From Alphaproteobacteria bacterium (lineage in GTDB: Bacteria > Pseudomonadota > Alphaproteobacteria > Caulobacterales > Caulobacteraceae), in assembly GCA_018821435.1 (NCBI GenBank), contig JAHJME010000043.1:1-50936 (forward strand): a stretch of 50,936 nucleotides of DNA, read 5' to 3'. This document shows, in pieces, positions 1 through 8,442 of this stretch. Every line of letters starts with the position of its first letter. Position 1 is the first letter of the stretch. Made by a program: the position numbers and the translations under genes. The notes under the pieces are model-generated. The model was not told where the DNA came from, searched no databases, and was given only the letters and a program-made list of their open reading frames with translations.

Positions 1-133
1 CTGGCGGCGCGCCGCGGGCCACGGCTGCGACGTCCCGCCACAGGCCGGCGCGGCGCATTCATTTCTGTAAACCAAGGCGCTTCACCGGAGATTCCGAACT
101 TGCGCCCTAGGGTCTTCGGATCGTCCGAGAGAG

Positions 134-1834
134 TTGATCGCCGTGTCCGCAGCCGTCCAGTACGCCGAAGCCGAAGTCATCGACCGCCCGCCCATCGCGG
201 GCGCCGCGTCCCACGCGCCGATCGCCGGCCGACTGGCCGTCGCGCGCGGGGTGATCGAGGGCAAGTTCCTGGACCTGGGCATGACCCTCGAAAAGTCGGT
301 CGAGGTGGTCGGCGGACTGATCGGATCGTTGGACCAGCTCACCAGCCTGTTCAACGCCGAGGCCGTCGACACCGCCACCGAGAAGCTGTCCGAGGCCGCC
401 GCCGCGCTGAGCGGCCTGGCCGGATCGCGGACGGGCCATCGCGAGCGCTGCCATGGGCTGGCCTCGACCAGCCGCGTGCTGGGCGTCCACATCGCCGACA
501 TGCAGCAGGCGCTGCGCTACCTGCGGGTCTTCGCGGTCAACATCAAGGTGACGGCCGGGACCGTGCCGGGCGCCTATGTGGAGTTCGAGGAGTTCGCCCA
601 GGAGATCTACAGCGCCATCAGCGAGGGCCGCGTCCAGCTGGACGAATTCGGCCGCGACCTGAACAGCCTGGGGACCCTGATCGGCACGGCGCTGAACCAC
701 GAGACCGACCTGGACGACCGTTGCGCCCAGGTGCTGCCGGCGGTGCCGCTGCAACTGGCCGCCGACGCGGACACCCTGGCCCAGCATCACAAGCGGGTCG
801 CCGCCGTGGCGGCCGAGGTGGGCGCCATCGCGCGCGGCCTGCAGGGCAAGGTGGCCATGGCGCTGTGCGGCCTGCAGATCGGCGACACCGCCCGCCAGCG
901 CGTCGAGCACGTCGAGACCAGCCTTGAGATCCTGGCGCGTCGCCGCGCCGTCGGCGAGGCCAACGCCGCCGCCGACAGCCTGGTGCTGGCGATGCTGGCG
1001 GCCCAACTGGACGACACCGCCGACAGCTTCGACCGCGAGGTCGAGAAGATCGCGCACAGCCTGGCCGGGGTGGCCGGCGACGCGCACAAGCTGCTGCAGC
1101 TCCGCGACGCGGCGCGCGGCTCGGGCGGCCGGGGCGACAAGACCGGCGACCTGGCGCGGCTGGAAGTCAGCCTGGGCGAGGCGATGTCGCTGGTGCAGGA
1201 AATGGGCGCCGCCGAGGCCGCGGCCCTGGAGGTCGGGCGGACGGCCGAGACCACCGCCATCGGCCTGGCGCAACGCATCAACTCGATCCGCACCATCAAG
1301 GCCTCGATCCACTCGATGGCGCTGAACGCGAACCTGAAGTGCGGCCGCCTGGGCGACGCCGGCCGGCCGCTTAGCGTGGTGGCCGTGGAACTGCGCCAGT
1401 ATGCCGACGCGCTGGGCGAAACCGCCGGCCAGGCCGAGGCGATCCTGGTCGAGCTGGGCGGCGGGTTCGAGACCGACGCCGACGCGGGCGGCGGTTCGGC
1501 CGCGGTGGGGGAGCTGCTGGAGACGGCGGCCGCGCCGATCCGCGAGGCCGAGCGCAAGGTGGGCGTCGAGCTGGCCGAGATGGCGGCCCAGGGCGACGCG
1601 GTCATCCAGGTGCTGAGCCAGGCGACGTCGCGACTGAACTTCCAAGCCGAGGTGAGCGGCGTGCTGCTGGCCGCCGCGGACGGCTTGCGCCCGGCCGACC
1701 CGGCCGCGGCGGAAGACCTGGACGATGCGGCGGTCGTGGCGCTGACCGAGGTGATGGCCGAGATCGGCAAGCTCTACACCATGGCCCGCGAACGCCAGAT
1801 CCATGCGGCCTACGCGCCGGCGGCGGAGAGCTAG
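134..1834 (+). CDS. Soluble, degenerate MCP-like chemotaxis protein
   Basis: A 563-566 residue, Ala-rich, almost entirely helical protein with no signal peptide or membrane segment. Around residues 385-430 it has a stretch that lines up without gaps with the MCP hairpin tip: it keeps ALNA, VVA and a final E-L-R. The normally invariant E of the N-A-A-x-E-A-A-R core is replaced (N-A-N-L-K-C-G-R). It is therefore probably a receptor-related protein that lacks normal CheA/CheW contacts; this is inference. It is convergent with the che operon that ends at cheB. The open frame begins at a TTG (134), and an in-frame GTG at 143 is an equally good start. It could act as a decoy, scaffold or cytoplasmic signalling partner of the adjacent che system. 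The coding call is strong because the protein keeps a recognisable MCP pattern, but the function is unknown. Confidence 0.75.
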   Translation: MIAVSAAVQYAEAEVIDRPPIAGAASHAPIAGRLAVARGVIEGKFLDLGMTLEKSVEVVGGLIGSLDQLTSLFNAEAVDTATEKLSEAAAALSGLAGSRTGHRERCHGLASTSRVLGVHIADMQQALRYLRVFAVNIKVTAGTVPGAYVEFEEFAQEIYSAISEGRVQLDEFGRDLNSLGTLIGTALNHETDLDDRCAQVLPAVPLQLAADADTLAQHHKRVAAVAAEVGAIARGLQGKVAMALCGLQIGDTARQRVEHVETSLEILARRRAVGEANAAADSLVLAMLAAQLDDTADSFDREVEKIAHSLAGVAGDAHKLLQLRDAARGSGGRGDKTGDLARLEVSLGEAMSLVQEMGAAEAAALEVGRTAETTAIGLAQRINSIRTIKASIHSMALNANLKCGRLGDAGRPLSVVAVELRQYADALGETAGQAEAILVELGGGFETDADAGGGSAAVGELLETAAAPIREAERKVGVELAEMAAQGDAVIQVLSQATSRLNFQAEVSGVLLAAADGLRPADPAAAEDLDDAAVVALTEVMAEIGKLYTMARERQIHAAYAPAAES

Positions 1835-1848
1835 AACCTCGCCTTACC

Positions 1849-1870
1849 CATCCCCGCGTATGCGGGGATG
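1849..1870. terminator. Hairpin between convergent genes
   Basis: Perfect 9-bp arms CATCCCCGC and GCGGGGATG around a GTAT tetraloop, in the 56-bp gap between the MCP-like gene and cheB. The placement suggests a bidirectional terminator, but there is no clear T-tract on either side. Confidence 0.5.
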
Positions 1871-1890
1871 AGTAGCTGAGGTGCGGCGGC

Positions 1891-2985
1891 CTACGCCGCC
1901 ATCGCGCCTAGCCGCAGGATCTCGCCGGCGATGCGGCCCAGGGGCAGCACCTTCATGGCGGCGCCGCGGGCGATGGCTTCCTTGGGCATGCCGAAGACGA
2001 TGGAGGTCGCCTCGTCCTGGGCGATCGTATAGGCGCCGGCCTGCTTCATCTCGTCGAGGCCGCGGGCCCCGTCGTCGCCCATGCCCGTCATGATCACGCC
2101 GACGGCGTTGGAGCCTGCCGCGCGGGCCGCCGAGCGGAACAGCACGTCAACCGAGGGGCGATGGCGGGAGACCAGCGGACCGGTCTTCACCGTCACATAG
2201 TAGCGAGCGCCCGAGCGCTCCAGCAGGGTGTGCATGTTGCCCGGCGCGATCAGCACGCGGCCGCGCAGCACGGCGTCGCCGTCGGCGGCCTCCTTGACCT
2301 CGACCGCGCACAGATCGTTCAGCCGGCGCGCGAAGGCCGCGGTGAACTTCTCGGGCATGTGCTGGACGATGACGATGCCGGGGGCGTTGCTGGGCAGGGC
2401 CTGCAGCACCTCGCGCAGGGACTCGGTGCCGCCGGTGGAGGCGCCGATGCAGATCACCGTCTCGGTCGTGCGGGCCATGGCGCGCACGCCTTCGCGCGGC
2501 GGCGGCAGCATGGCGTCGGCGGTCAGCTTCTTTTCCGGCGTGCGGCTGAAGGCCTGCGGACGCGGGGAGCGGGCGGAGACGCGGGCCTGGGCGGCGCCCT
2601 TCACGGCTTCGCAGATCCGGGCCTTGGCTTCCTGCAGGTGGTCGGCGACACCGATCTTGGGCTTCAGGATGACATCCACGGCGCCGGCTTCCAGCGCCTG
2701 CATCAGGGTCTCGGACCCCTCCTCCGTCAGCGACGAGCACATCACCACCGGGATCGGGTGCTGGCTCATCAGCTTGCGCAGGAAGGTGATGCCGTCCATG
2801 CGCGGCATCTCGACGTCCAGGGTGATGACGTCGGGGATTTCCCTGGCGATGGCGCGCGCCGCCGAGAAGGGGTCGGAGGCCGAGCCGATCACCTCGATGC
2901 CCGGGTCCTCCTGCAGCACCGCGGTGAGGGTCTGGCGGACGGTGGCGGAGTCGTCGACGATCAGGACGCGGACCTTGCGGGTCAT
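1891..2985 (-). CDS. cheB: Chemotaxis protein-glutamate methylesterase/deamidase CheB
   Basis: A 364-residue CheB that removes methyl groups from (and deamidates) MCP glutamates, giving adaptation. The N-terminal receiver has D11, D12 and phospho-acceptor D57 in LDVEMPRMDG, with Lys108 in the LKPK motif. A linker at about 120-170 leads to the methylesterase domain, with nucleophile S183 in GASTGG, H209 in VQHMPEKF and the Asp of MTGMGDDGARG as the triad. The start chosen is the ATG at 2985 (MTRKVRVLIVDD); a longer frame upstream lies inside cheR and has no CheB homology. It is the last gene of the che operon, 2 bp after cheR. Phosphorylation would come from CheA encoded in the same operon. 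Confidence 0.96.
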   Translation of the reverse strand: MTRKVRVLIVDDSATVRQTLTAVLQEDPGIEVIGSASDPFSAARAIAREIPDVITLDVEMPRMDGITFLRKLMSQHPIPVVMCSSLTEEGSETLMQALEAGAVDVILKPKIGVADHLQEAKARICEAVKGAAQARVSARSPRPQAFSRTPEKKLTADAMLPPPREGVRAMARTTETVICIGASTGGTESLREVLQALPSNAPGIVIVQHMPEKFTAAFARRLNDLCAVEVKEAADGDAVLRGRVLIAPGNMHTLLERSGARYYVTVKTGPLVSRHRPSVDVLFRSAARAAGSNAVGVIMTGMGDDGARGLDEMKQAGAYTIAQDEATSIVFGMPKEAIARGAAMKVLPLGRIAGEILRLGAMAA

Positions 2986-2987
2986 GC

Positions 2988-3842
2988 TCAGATCCTCTGG
3001 AAGACGGTGCCGGACACGGTGCGGACGGGCAGGTCCACGCCGACGATGGTCTCGGAGTGGCCCAGGAACAGGTAGCCGCCGGGCCGCAGGTGCGAACACA
3101 GCCGCTGCAGCACCGCCGCCTGGGTCGGCTTGTCGAAGTAGATCAGCAGGTTGCGGCAGAAGATCATGTCCAGCTCCTTGGGCGCCGCGTACTTGGCGTC
3201 CATGAGGTTCTGGCGGGCGAAGGACAGCTTGGCGCGCAGGTGCGGCGCGATGCGCACCACCTTTTGCGATTGATCGCGCGGGACCATCACGTGGCGCTGG
3301 CGCATGGCGATCGGCACCGGCTCGATCATGGCGCTCGGGAAGATTCCGACCAGCGCCTCGCCCAGCACCTGGGTGCAGAGGTCGGTGGCGTAGATCGAAT
3401 AGTCGAGGCCGCGATGCTCCTGGCAGTAGTCGTCCATCAGCATGGCGATCGTGTAGGGCTCGGCGCCGATCGAGCAGGCCGAGCTCCAGATCTTGACCTG
3501 CCGGCGACCCTCCTTCTGGAAGCCCGGCAGCGCCCTGTTCACCAGGAAGTCGAAGTGGGCCGGCTCGCGGAAGAAGTCGGTCTTGTTGGTGGTGACCACG
3601 TCGATCAGGTGGATGGCCTCGGCCTCGATGCCGTCCCGGTCGAACAGGAAGGCGCAGTATTCGTCGAGGCTGCTCATCCGGTGCTCGCGCAGCCGCCGGC
3701 GCAGGCGGCCTTCCAGCATGGTCTTCTTGGTCGGCGGCATCTTGATGCCGCTGTAGCCGTGGATGAATTCCGACAGGCGGCGGAAGTTCGCCGCGCTGAG
3801 GGTGTCGTTGGCGTCAGGGACGTAGGCGAGTTCAGCCGACAC
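2988..3842 (-). CDS. cheR: Chemotaxis protein-glutamate O-methyltransferase CheR
   Basis: A 284-residue CheR that methylates receptor glutamates using S-adenosylmethionine. The N-terminal helical domain (about 1-90) contains RRLREHRM and a TTNKTDFFRE segment. The methyltransferase domain has the SAM-binding motif WSSACSIGAEPYTIAM near residue 120 and FCRNLLIYFD near 230. It lacks the TPR extension of CheR fusions. It lies between cheW and cheB; the CheR/CheB pair gives the cluster its own adaptation module. The start ATG at 3842 leaves a 34-bp gap to cheW. Confidence 0.95.
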   Translation of the reverse strand: MSAELAYVPDANDTLSAANFRRLSEFIHGYSGIKMPPTKKTMLEGRLRRRLREHRMSSLDEYCAFLFDRDGIEAEAIHLIDVVTTNKTDFFREPAHFDFLVNRALPGFQKEGRRQVKIWSSACSIGAEPYTIAMLMDDYCQEHRGLDYSIYATDLCTQVLGEALVGIFPSAMIEPVPIAMRQRHVMVPRDQSQKVVRIAPHLRAKLSFARQNLMDAKYAAPKELDMIFCRNLLIYFDKPTQAAVLQRLCSHLRPGGYLFLGHSETIVGVDLPVRTVSGTVFQRI

Positions 3843-3876
3843 GGGCGGTCATCCGTTCTGGAGTGAGGTGGGCCGT

Positions 3877-4368
3877 TCAGGCCGCGACGTCGGCCACGGC
3901 CGGCAGGGCCGCGGCTTCCTGGGTCGTCAGCAGGCGGGCCAGCTCGAACAGCACCACGAAGCCATCGTCACGACGGACGACGCCGGCGATGTAGTCCGAG
4001 CGCCAGGCGACGCCGATATCCGGCGCCGGCTCGATCTGGTCGGCCGAGACCGACACCACCTCGATCACCCGGTCGGCGACCAGGCCCAGCGAGAGCAGCC
4101 GGCCCTCCAGCGGGATATCCAGCACCAGGATGCGGGTGCTGGGTCCCGGCGGGACCGTCGGCAGGCCCAGCTTGGCCCGCAGGTCGATCGTCGCCGTGCC
4201 ACGGCCGCGGACGTCGGTCAGGCCCAGGAGGTAGGCCGGACCCTCGGGGATCGCGAAGGGTTGCCGGTAGTCCAGGATCTCGCGGACGAACTCCACGGGC
4301 ACGGCGAAGACTTCGGCGCCGAGGCCCAGGGTGACGTACTGCGCTTCAGCGGCGGGCATCTCAGGCAT
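3877..4368 (-). CDS. cheW: CheW-type coupling protein (downstream copy)
   Basis: A 163-residue single-domain CheW that couples MCPs to CheA. Visible features are the N-terminal beta strands (YVTLGLGAEVFAVPVEFVREIL), a LLGLTDVRGRGTATIDLRAKLGLP core and VADRVIEVVSVSADQIEPAP. The start ATG at 4368 overlaps the end of the upstream MCP gene by 8 bp, so translation is probably coupled. The same operon has a second, divergent CheW at 7932-8438. The canonical R-G motif of CheW (N-x-R-G) is present here as D-V-R-G-R-G. Confidence 0.92.
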   Translation of the reverse strand: MPEMPAAEAQYVTLGLGAEVFAVPVEFVREILDYRQPFAIPEGPAYLLGLTDVRGRGTATIDLRAKLGLPTVPPGPSTRILVLDIPLEGRLLSLGLVADRVIEVVSVSADQIEPAPDIGVAWRSDYIAGVVRRDDGFVVLFELARLLTTQEAAALPAVADVAA

Positions 4369-5222
4369 ACTCCCGGAAGGCTTGGTCCTGCTCGTCCGGA
4401 CCGCCTTGCGCCATGTCCAGGGCGAAGCCCTTGGCCGCGGCTTGCTGGGCCTTCACCGATCGGGCGGCGGGACGCGCGGGGGCGCGGACCAGAGCCGGTT
4501 TGCGGACCGGCGCGACGGCGGCCGGGGCGCGGCCCTGACCCGTCGCATCGGTGCGGAAGAAGGCGATGGAGACCTGCAGCTCTTCGGCCTGAGCGGCCAG
4601 TTCCTCGGACGTCGAGGCCATCTGCTCCGAGGCGCTGGAGTTGGTCTGGGTGACCTTGTCCAGCTGCTGGATCGCGTCGTTGACTTGGCTGGCGCCGATG
4701 TCCTGCTCGCGGCACGCCGCGCTGATCTCGGCGACCAGTTCGGCGGTGCGGCGGATATCCGGCACCAGGCGGGTCAGCATCTCGCCGGCCGACTGCGCGG
4801 CCTTCACCGTGTCGGTGGAGACGGCGCCGATCTCGGTCGCGGCGGTCTGGCTGCGTTCGGCCAGCTTGCGCACTTCCGACGCCACGACGGCGAAGCCTTT
4901 GCCGTGTTCGCCGGCGCGGGCGGCCTCGACGGCCGCGTTCAGGGCCAGCAGGTCGGTCTGGCGCGCGATCTCCTGCACGATGGTGATCTTCTCGGCGATG
5001 GTCTGCATGGCGCCCACCGCGCGGGCGACCGCCTCGCCGCTCGACTCGGCGTCCTTGGCCGACTGTCGGGCGATCTGTTCGGTCTGCGAGGCGTTGTCGG
5101 CCGTCTGCTTGATGTTGGCGGCCATCTCTTCCATCGAGGCCGAGGCCTCTTCCACGGACGAGGCCTGCTCGGTGGCGCCCTGGCTCACCTGCTCGGCGGC
5201 GGCCGACAGTTCCTGGCTGCCC
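4361..5222 (-). repeat. Duplicated MCP signalling half, copy 1
   Basis: This stretch (signalling domain plus C-terminal tail of the first MCP) is highly similar at nucleotide level to 6231-7104. Long identical blocks include the segment around 5110-5160 versus 6980-7030. It indicates a tandem gene duplication whose signalling halves stayed nearly identical, by recent origin, conversion or selection. Confidence 0.8.
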
Positions 5223-6151
5223 GACGACACCTGGTCGGAGGCTTCAAGGGCGTTGGCGACGACGCTGCGCAGGCGTTCCACCATGCGCTGCAGCGCGAGG
5301 CCCAGGGTGTCCTTGTCGGACAGCGGCTTGGGCTGGACCGTCAGGTCGCCATCGGCCACCTGGTCGGCGAGGGCGGCGGTGGCGCGCAGGTTGGCGGTCA
5401 TGCGATTGACCGTGTCGACCAGGTCCTTGATCTCGTCGTCGGTGGTGACCGTGATCGTCTGGTTCAGATCGCCGACGGCGACCGCTTCGGTCAGGTCGGA
5501 GATCTTCTTCAGGCCACGGCTGATGGTCAGCGAGAGCCAGGCGGCGGCGCCGACGGCGATCAGGAAGCAGACCGTCAGGATGCCGATCAGGGCGTTGCGG
5601 GCCAGCGCGTAGTCGGCGTTGCCCTGGGCATCGGCCGCGGCGAGCTGGGACTTGGACAGATCGACCAGCTCGTCGGTCTGCTTTGAGATCGCGTCGTTGA
5701 CCGTACGCAGGTCGGTCTGCATCAAGCGCGTGGACTGATCGATCTGGCCCTGCTGGATGAACTGGCGGATCTGGCCGTCGACGACGACGAACTTCTCCCA
5801 CTCGGTCCGCACCGCGACCCACTTGGGCTTGCCTGCGGCCGAGGCGATGGCCTCGGAGGCGCCGAGCACCTGTTCGAACTGCTTCTTCCAGGTGTCGGCC
5901 TTGGCGTTCTGGCTGGCGCGTTCGTTGGCGTCGTTGGCCAGGGCCATGTTCTTCTGGGCGCGGCCCACCTGAAGCAGGGCGATGCTGAGCGCCTGGGCGT
6001 TCTCGAGCCGCTTCACCGGCCCCTCGATCATCGCGGTCTGCGCGTTGTTGATCTTGTTGAGCTGGACGATGCCGAATGTCGTGGCGCCGACCATCAGGAC
6101 GATGATCAGAGCGAACGCGATGCCCAGCTTGAGCTTGATGGTGAAGCGCAT
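4361..6151 (-). CDS. Methyl-accepting chemotaxis protein A of a tandem pair
   Basis: A 596-residue transmembrane receptor. TM1 is at about residues 7-28, followed by a helical (four-helix-bundle-like) periplasmic domain to about 190. TM2 is within LIGILTVCFLIAVGAAAWL, followed by HAMP (SDLTEAVAVGDLNQTI) and a second HAMP-like unit (ADQVADGDLTV). The signalling hairpin has the tip TDLLALNAAVEAARAGE. The start is the ATG at 6151 (MRFTIKLKL), shared with the next MCP, rather than an earlier in-frame Met. The C-terminal half is nearly identical to the upstream MCP while the sensor domain differs. Both proteins end in FREYA. Expected role: ligand sensing and control of the CheA encoded upstream. 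Confidence 0.95.
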   Translation of the reverse strand: MRFTIKLKLGIAFALIIVLMVGATTFGIVQLNKINNAQTAMIEGPVKRLENAQALSIALLQVGRAQKNMALANDANERASQNAKADTWKKQFEQVLGASEAIASAAGKPKWVAVRTEWEKFVVVDGQIRQFIQQGQIDQSTRLMQTDLRTVNDAISKQTDELVDLSKSQLAAADAQGNADYALARNALIGILTVCFLIAVGAAAWLSLTISRGLKKISDLTEAVAVGDLNQTITVTTDDEIKDLVDTVNRMTANLRATAALADQVADGDLTVQPKPLSDKDTLGLALQRMVERLRSVVANALEASDQVSSGSQELSAAAEQVSQGATEQASSVEEASASMEEMAANIKQTADNASQTEQIARQSAKDAESSGEAVARAVGAMQTIAEKITIVQEIARQTDLLALNAAVEAARAGEHGKGFAVVASEVRKLAERSQTAATEIGAVSTDTVKAAQSAGEMLTRLVPDIRRTAELVAEISAACREQDIGASQVNDAIQQLDKVTQTNSSASEQMASTSEELAAQAEELQVSIAFFRTDATGQGRAPAAVAPVRKPALVRAPARPAARSVKAQQAAAKGFALDMAQGGPDEQDQAFREYA

Positions 6152-6194
6152 GGTCGGACTCCTGGGGCCCCAGCCCCGCAAGAGAATTCAGAAT

Positions 6195-6219
6195 GGGCGC
6201 GGAGCTGTGCCCCGCGCCC
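6195..6219 (-). other. Intercistronic hairpin between the two MCP genes
   Basis: Arms GGGCGCGG and CCGCGCCC (8 bp) with a 9-nt loop in the 79-bp gap between the two MCP genes. No U-tract follows on the minus strand, so it may stabilise mRNA or partly attenuate transcription rather than terminate it. Confidence 0.4.
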
Positions 6220-6230
6220 GATGAGTTAGG

Positions 6231-7104
6231 TCAGGCGTACTCGCGGAAGGCCGCGTCCTGGTCGTCGGGGCCGCCCTGGGCCAGGTCGATGGCGAAGCCC
6301 TTGGCCGCGGCCTGCTGCGCCTGGACGGTCCGGGCCGCGGGACGCGCCGCCGGACGCGGAGCCGGAGCCACAGCGCGGGCGGGCGCGGCGCGTGGCGCCA
6401 CGACGGCGGCGCGCGTCCTGCCGGCGCCTTCGATCCGGAAGAAGGCGATGGAGGCCTGCAGCTCCTCGGCCTGGGCCGCCAGTTCTTCCGACGTGGACGC
6501 CATCTGCTCGGAGGCGCTGGAGTTGGTCTGCGTGACCTTGTCCAGTTGCTGGATCGCATCGTTCACCTGCGACGCGCCGATGTCCTGTTCGCGACAGGCG
6601 GCGCTGATCTCGGCGACCAGCTCCGAGGTGCGGCGGATATCCGGCACCAGGCGGGTCAGCATCTCGCCGGCCGACTGCGCGGCCTTCACGGTCTCGGTGG
6701 AGACAGCGCCGATCTCGGTGGCGGCGGTCTGGCTGCGTTCGGCCAGTTTGCGGACTTCCGAGGCCACGACGGCGAAGCCCTTGCCATGCTCGCCGGCGCG
6801 GGCGGCCTCGACCGCGGCGTTCAGGGCCAGCAGGTCGGTCTGGCGCGCGATTTCCTGCACGATGGTGATCTTGGCCGCGATGGTCTGCATCGCCTCGACC
6901 GCACGGTTCACGGCCACGCCCGAGGTCTCGGCGTCCTTGGCGGACTGGCGGGCGATCTGTTCGGTCTGCGAGGCGTTGTCGGCGGTCTGTTTGATGTTGG
7001 CGGCCATCTCTTCCATCGAGGCCGAGGCCTCTTCGACGGACGAGGCCTGCTCGGTGGCGCCCTGGCTCACCTGCTCGGCGGCGGCGGACAATTCCTGGCT
7101 GCCG
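6231..7104 (-). repeat. Duplicated MCP signalling half, copy 2
   Basis: Second copy of the repeat at 4361-5222. The copies differ mainly in the Ala/Pro/Arg-rich linker before the tail, which is about four codons longer here. The sensor-encoding parts upstream are not closely similar. Confidence 0.8.
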
Positions 7105-7916
7105 GCCGAGACCTGCTCCGAGGCGTCCAGCGCTCCGCCGACCACGCCGCGCAGCCGCTCGATCATCGCGTTCAGGTGGCCCAGCAGGTCGCTGATCTCG
7201 TCATTGCCGGTGATTTCCGCGGTGCGGGTCAGGTCACCTTCAGCGACGCTTTGCAGGGCGACTCCGGCGCGGTTCAGGCCACGACTGATGGTCAGCGAGA
7301 GCCAGAGGGCGGAGGCGGCGGCCAGGAGCAAGGCCACGGCGGTGATCGCCATGAACATCGTCCGGCTCGTCTCGGCGGCGGCGTCATATTCCTCGCCGGC
7401 AGTCTTGAGCAGGCGCTCGTTCAGCTCGACCAGGCCGTCCGAGGCCTTGAAGATGGAGGAATTCACGGCGCGTTGCGGACCGAGCATCAGGGCGATGGCC
7501 TCGGCATTCTTGTTGTCGGCGGCCAGCCGCTGGATTTCCGCGTCCAGCGGGAGGAAGCGGTTCCACTCGTCCTTGAGACCTTCCCACTTCGGGCGACCTT
7601 GAACCGAAGCGCGTTCGAGGGCGGTCGTCAGCGTGTCGCCGAAGATCTTCTTCTGCGCGTCGATCTTGGCGATCTCGGCCTGAGTCTCCTGAACGCTTTC
7701 GGTCAGGACCATGTTCTTTTCCGCCCGCAGGATCTGCAGCAGCGCGACATTCACGATGCGCGCCCGGTCGAGCTGCTTCGCGGGCCCTTCGACCATGCGG
7801 TCATGCTGGTCGCCCATGCGGTTCACCTGGACGATGCCGAAGCCGGCGACGCCGAGCATCAGGGCCAGCAGCACGCTGAAGGCGGCGATCAGTTTCAGTT
7901 TGATGGTGAAGCGCAT
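6231..7916 (-). CDS. Methyl-accepting chemotaxis protein B of a tandem pair
   Basis: A 561-residue receptor beginning MRFTIKLKL. TM1 is at about 7-28, then a helical periplasmic sensor (residues 30-185), TM2 (FMAITAVALLLAAASALWLSL), one HAMP (VALQSVAEGDLTRTAEI) and the signalling hairpin with tip LNAAVEAARAGEHGKGF. The A/P/R-rich linker leads to the tail GGPDDQDAAFREYA, matching the tail of the neighbouring MCP. It has a single HAMP, against HAMP plus HAMP-like in the other copy. It follows cheW by 15 bp. The ligand is unknown. The small helical sensor suggests direct binding of a small ligand or an energy/metal cue, which is inference. Confidence 0.95.
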   Translation of the reverse strand: MRFTIKLKLIAAFSVLLALMLGVAGFGIVQVNRMGDQHDRMVEGPAKQLDRARIVNVALLQILRAEKNMVLTESVQETQAEIAKIDAQKKIFGDTLTTALERASVQGRPKWEGLKDEWNRFLPLDAEIQRLAADNKNAEAIALMLGPQRAVNSSIFKASDGLVELNERLLKTAGEEYDAAAETSRTMFMAITAVALLLAAASALWLSLTISRGLNRAGVALQSVAEGDLTRTAEITGNDEISDLLGHLNAMIERLRGVVGGALDASEQVSAGSQELSAAAEQVSQGATEQASSVEEASASMEEMAANIKQTADNASQTEQIARQSAKDAETSGVAVNRAVEAMQTIAAKITIVQEIARQTDLLALNAAVEAARAGEHGKGFAVVASEVRKLAERSQTAATEIGAVSTETVKAAQSAGEMLTRLVPDIRRTSELVAEISAACREQDIGASQVNDAIQQLDKVTQTNSSASEQMASTSEELAAQAEELQASIAFFRIEGAGRTRAAVVAPRAAPARAVAPAPRPAARPAARTVQAQQAAAKGFAIDLAQGGPDDQDAAFREYA

Positions 7917-7931
7917 GGTCGCTCTCGGGCT

Positions 7932-8438
7932 TTAGGAAACGGGCTGAAGGGTCGGCGCTGCGGCGCGGGGTTCGCCGCGTTCGGCGAAGATGCAGGCCAG
8001 GTCGGGGAGGATGAGAGGTTCGCCGTCACGCCGCGCGATGCGGCTGACGTAGTCCTGGCGCCAGCGCATGCCGATCGGCGGCGCGGGCTCGGTGGCGGCC
8101 AGCGACAGGCTGGTGACCTCATGAACCTTGTCGGCCCGCAGACCGACCAGGGTCGCGTCGCCGTCCAGCTCCAGCTCGATCACGACGATGCGGCTGTCGG
8201 GGGTGTCGTCGGCGCGGCCCAGGCCGAAAGCCAGGCGCAGGTCCGCCACCGGGATCACCCGGCCGCGGAAGTTCATCACGCCGCTGACGAACGCCGCGGC
8301 GCCGGGCACCTCGGTCTCGTCGGGCAGGTCGAGGATTTCCCGGACCAGACCGGCCTCGAGCGCGAAGGTCTCGCCCCGAATGTCGAAGGTCAGGACCTGG
8401 ATGTGGTCGTCGTTGGCGGCGGTTTCGATCTGGATCAT
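7932..8438 (-). CDS. cheW: CheW-type coupling protein (upstream copy)
   Basis: A 168-residue CheW: IQVLTFDIRGETFALEAGLVREIL, then VSGVMNFRGRVIPVADLRLAFG with the classical N-x-R-G-x-V-x-P motif, and LRADKVHEVTSL. It lies 4 bp after cheA. It matches the CheW consensus better than the second copy (3877-4368). Two CheWs in one operon may give each MCP or CheA array a distinct coupling partner. The ATG start at 8438 gives a normal N-terminus. Confidence 0.93.
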   Translation of the reverse strand: MIQIETAANDDHIQVLTFDIRGETFALEAGLVREILDLPDETEVPGAAAFVSGVMNFRGRVIPVADLRLAFGLGRADDTPDSRIVVIELELDGDATLVGLRADKVHEVTSLSLAATEPAPPIGMRWRQDYVSRIARRDGEPLILPDLACIFAERGEPRAAAPTLQPVS

Positions 8439-8442
8439 GGGG

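Noticed and set aside
2..70. Possible 3' end of an upstream plus-strand gene (stop TAA at 68-70)
   Set aside because: Only about 22 codons lie inside the window, with no recognisable motif, so it cannot be told from chance.
107..1804. Long antisense open frame opposite the MCP-like gene
   Set aside because: High GC lengthens all frames. The product is His/Gln/Arg/Gly-rich shadow sequence with no domain, and the opposite strand has MCP similarity.
1849..1870. Hairpin resembling a type I-E CRISPR repeat core (CCCCGCG...CGGGG)
   Set aside because: Only one copy is present and no spacers or cas genes are nearby; its place between convergent genes fits a terminator or dyad repeat.
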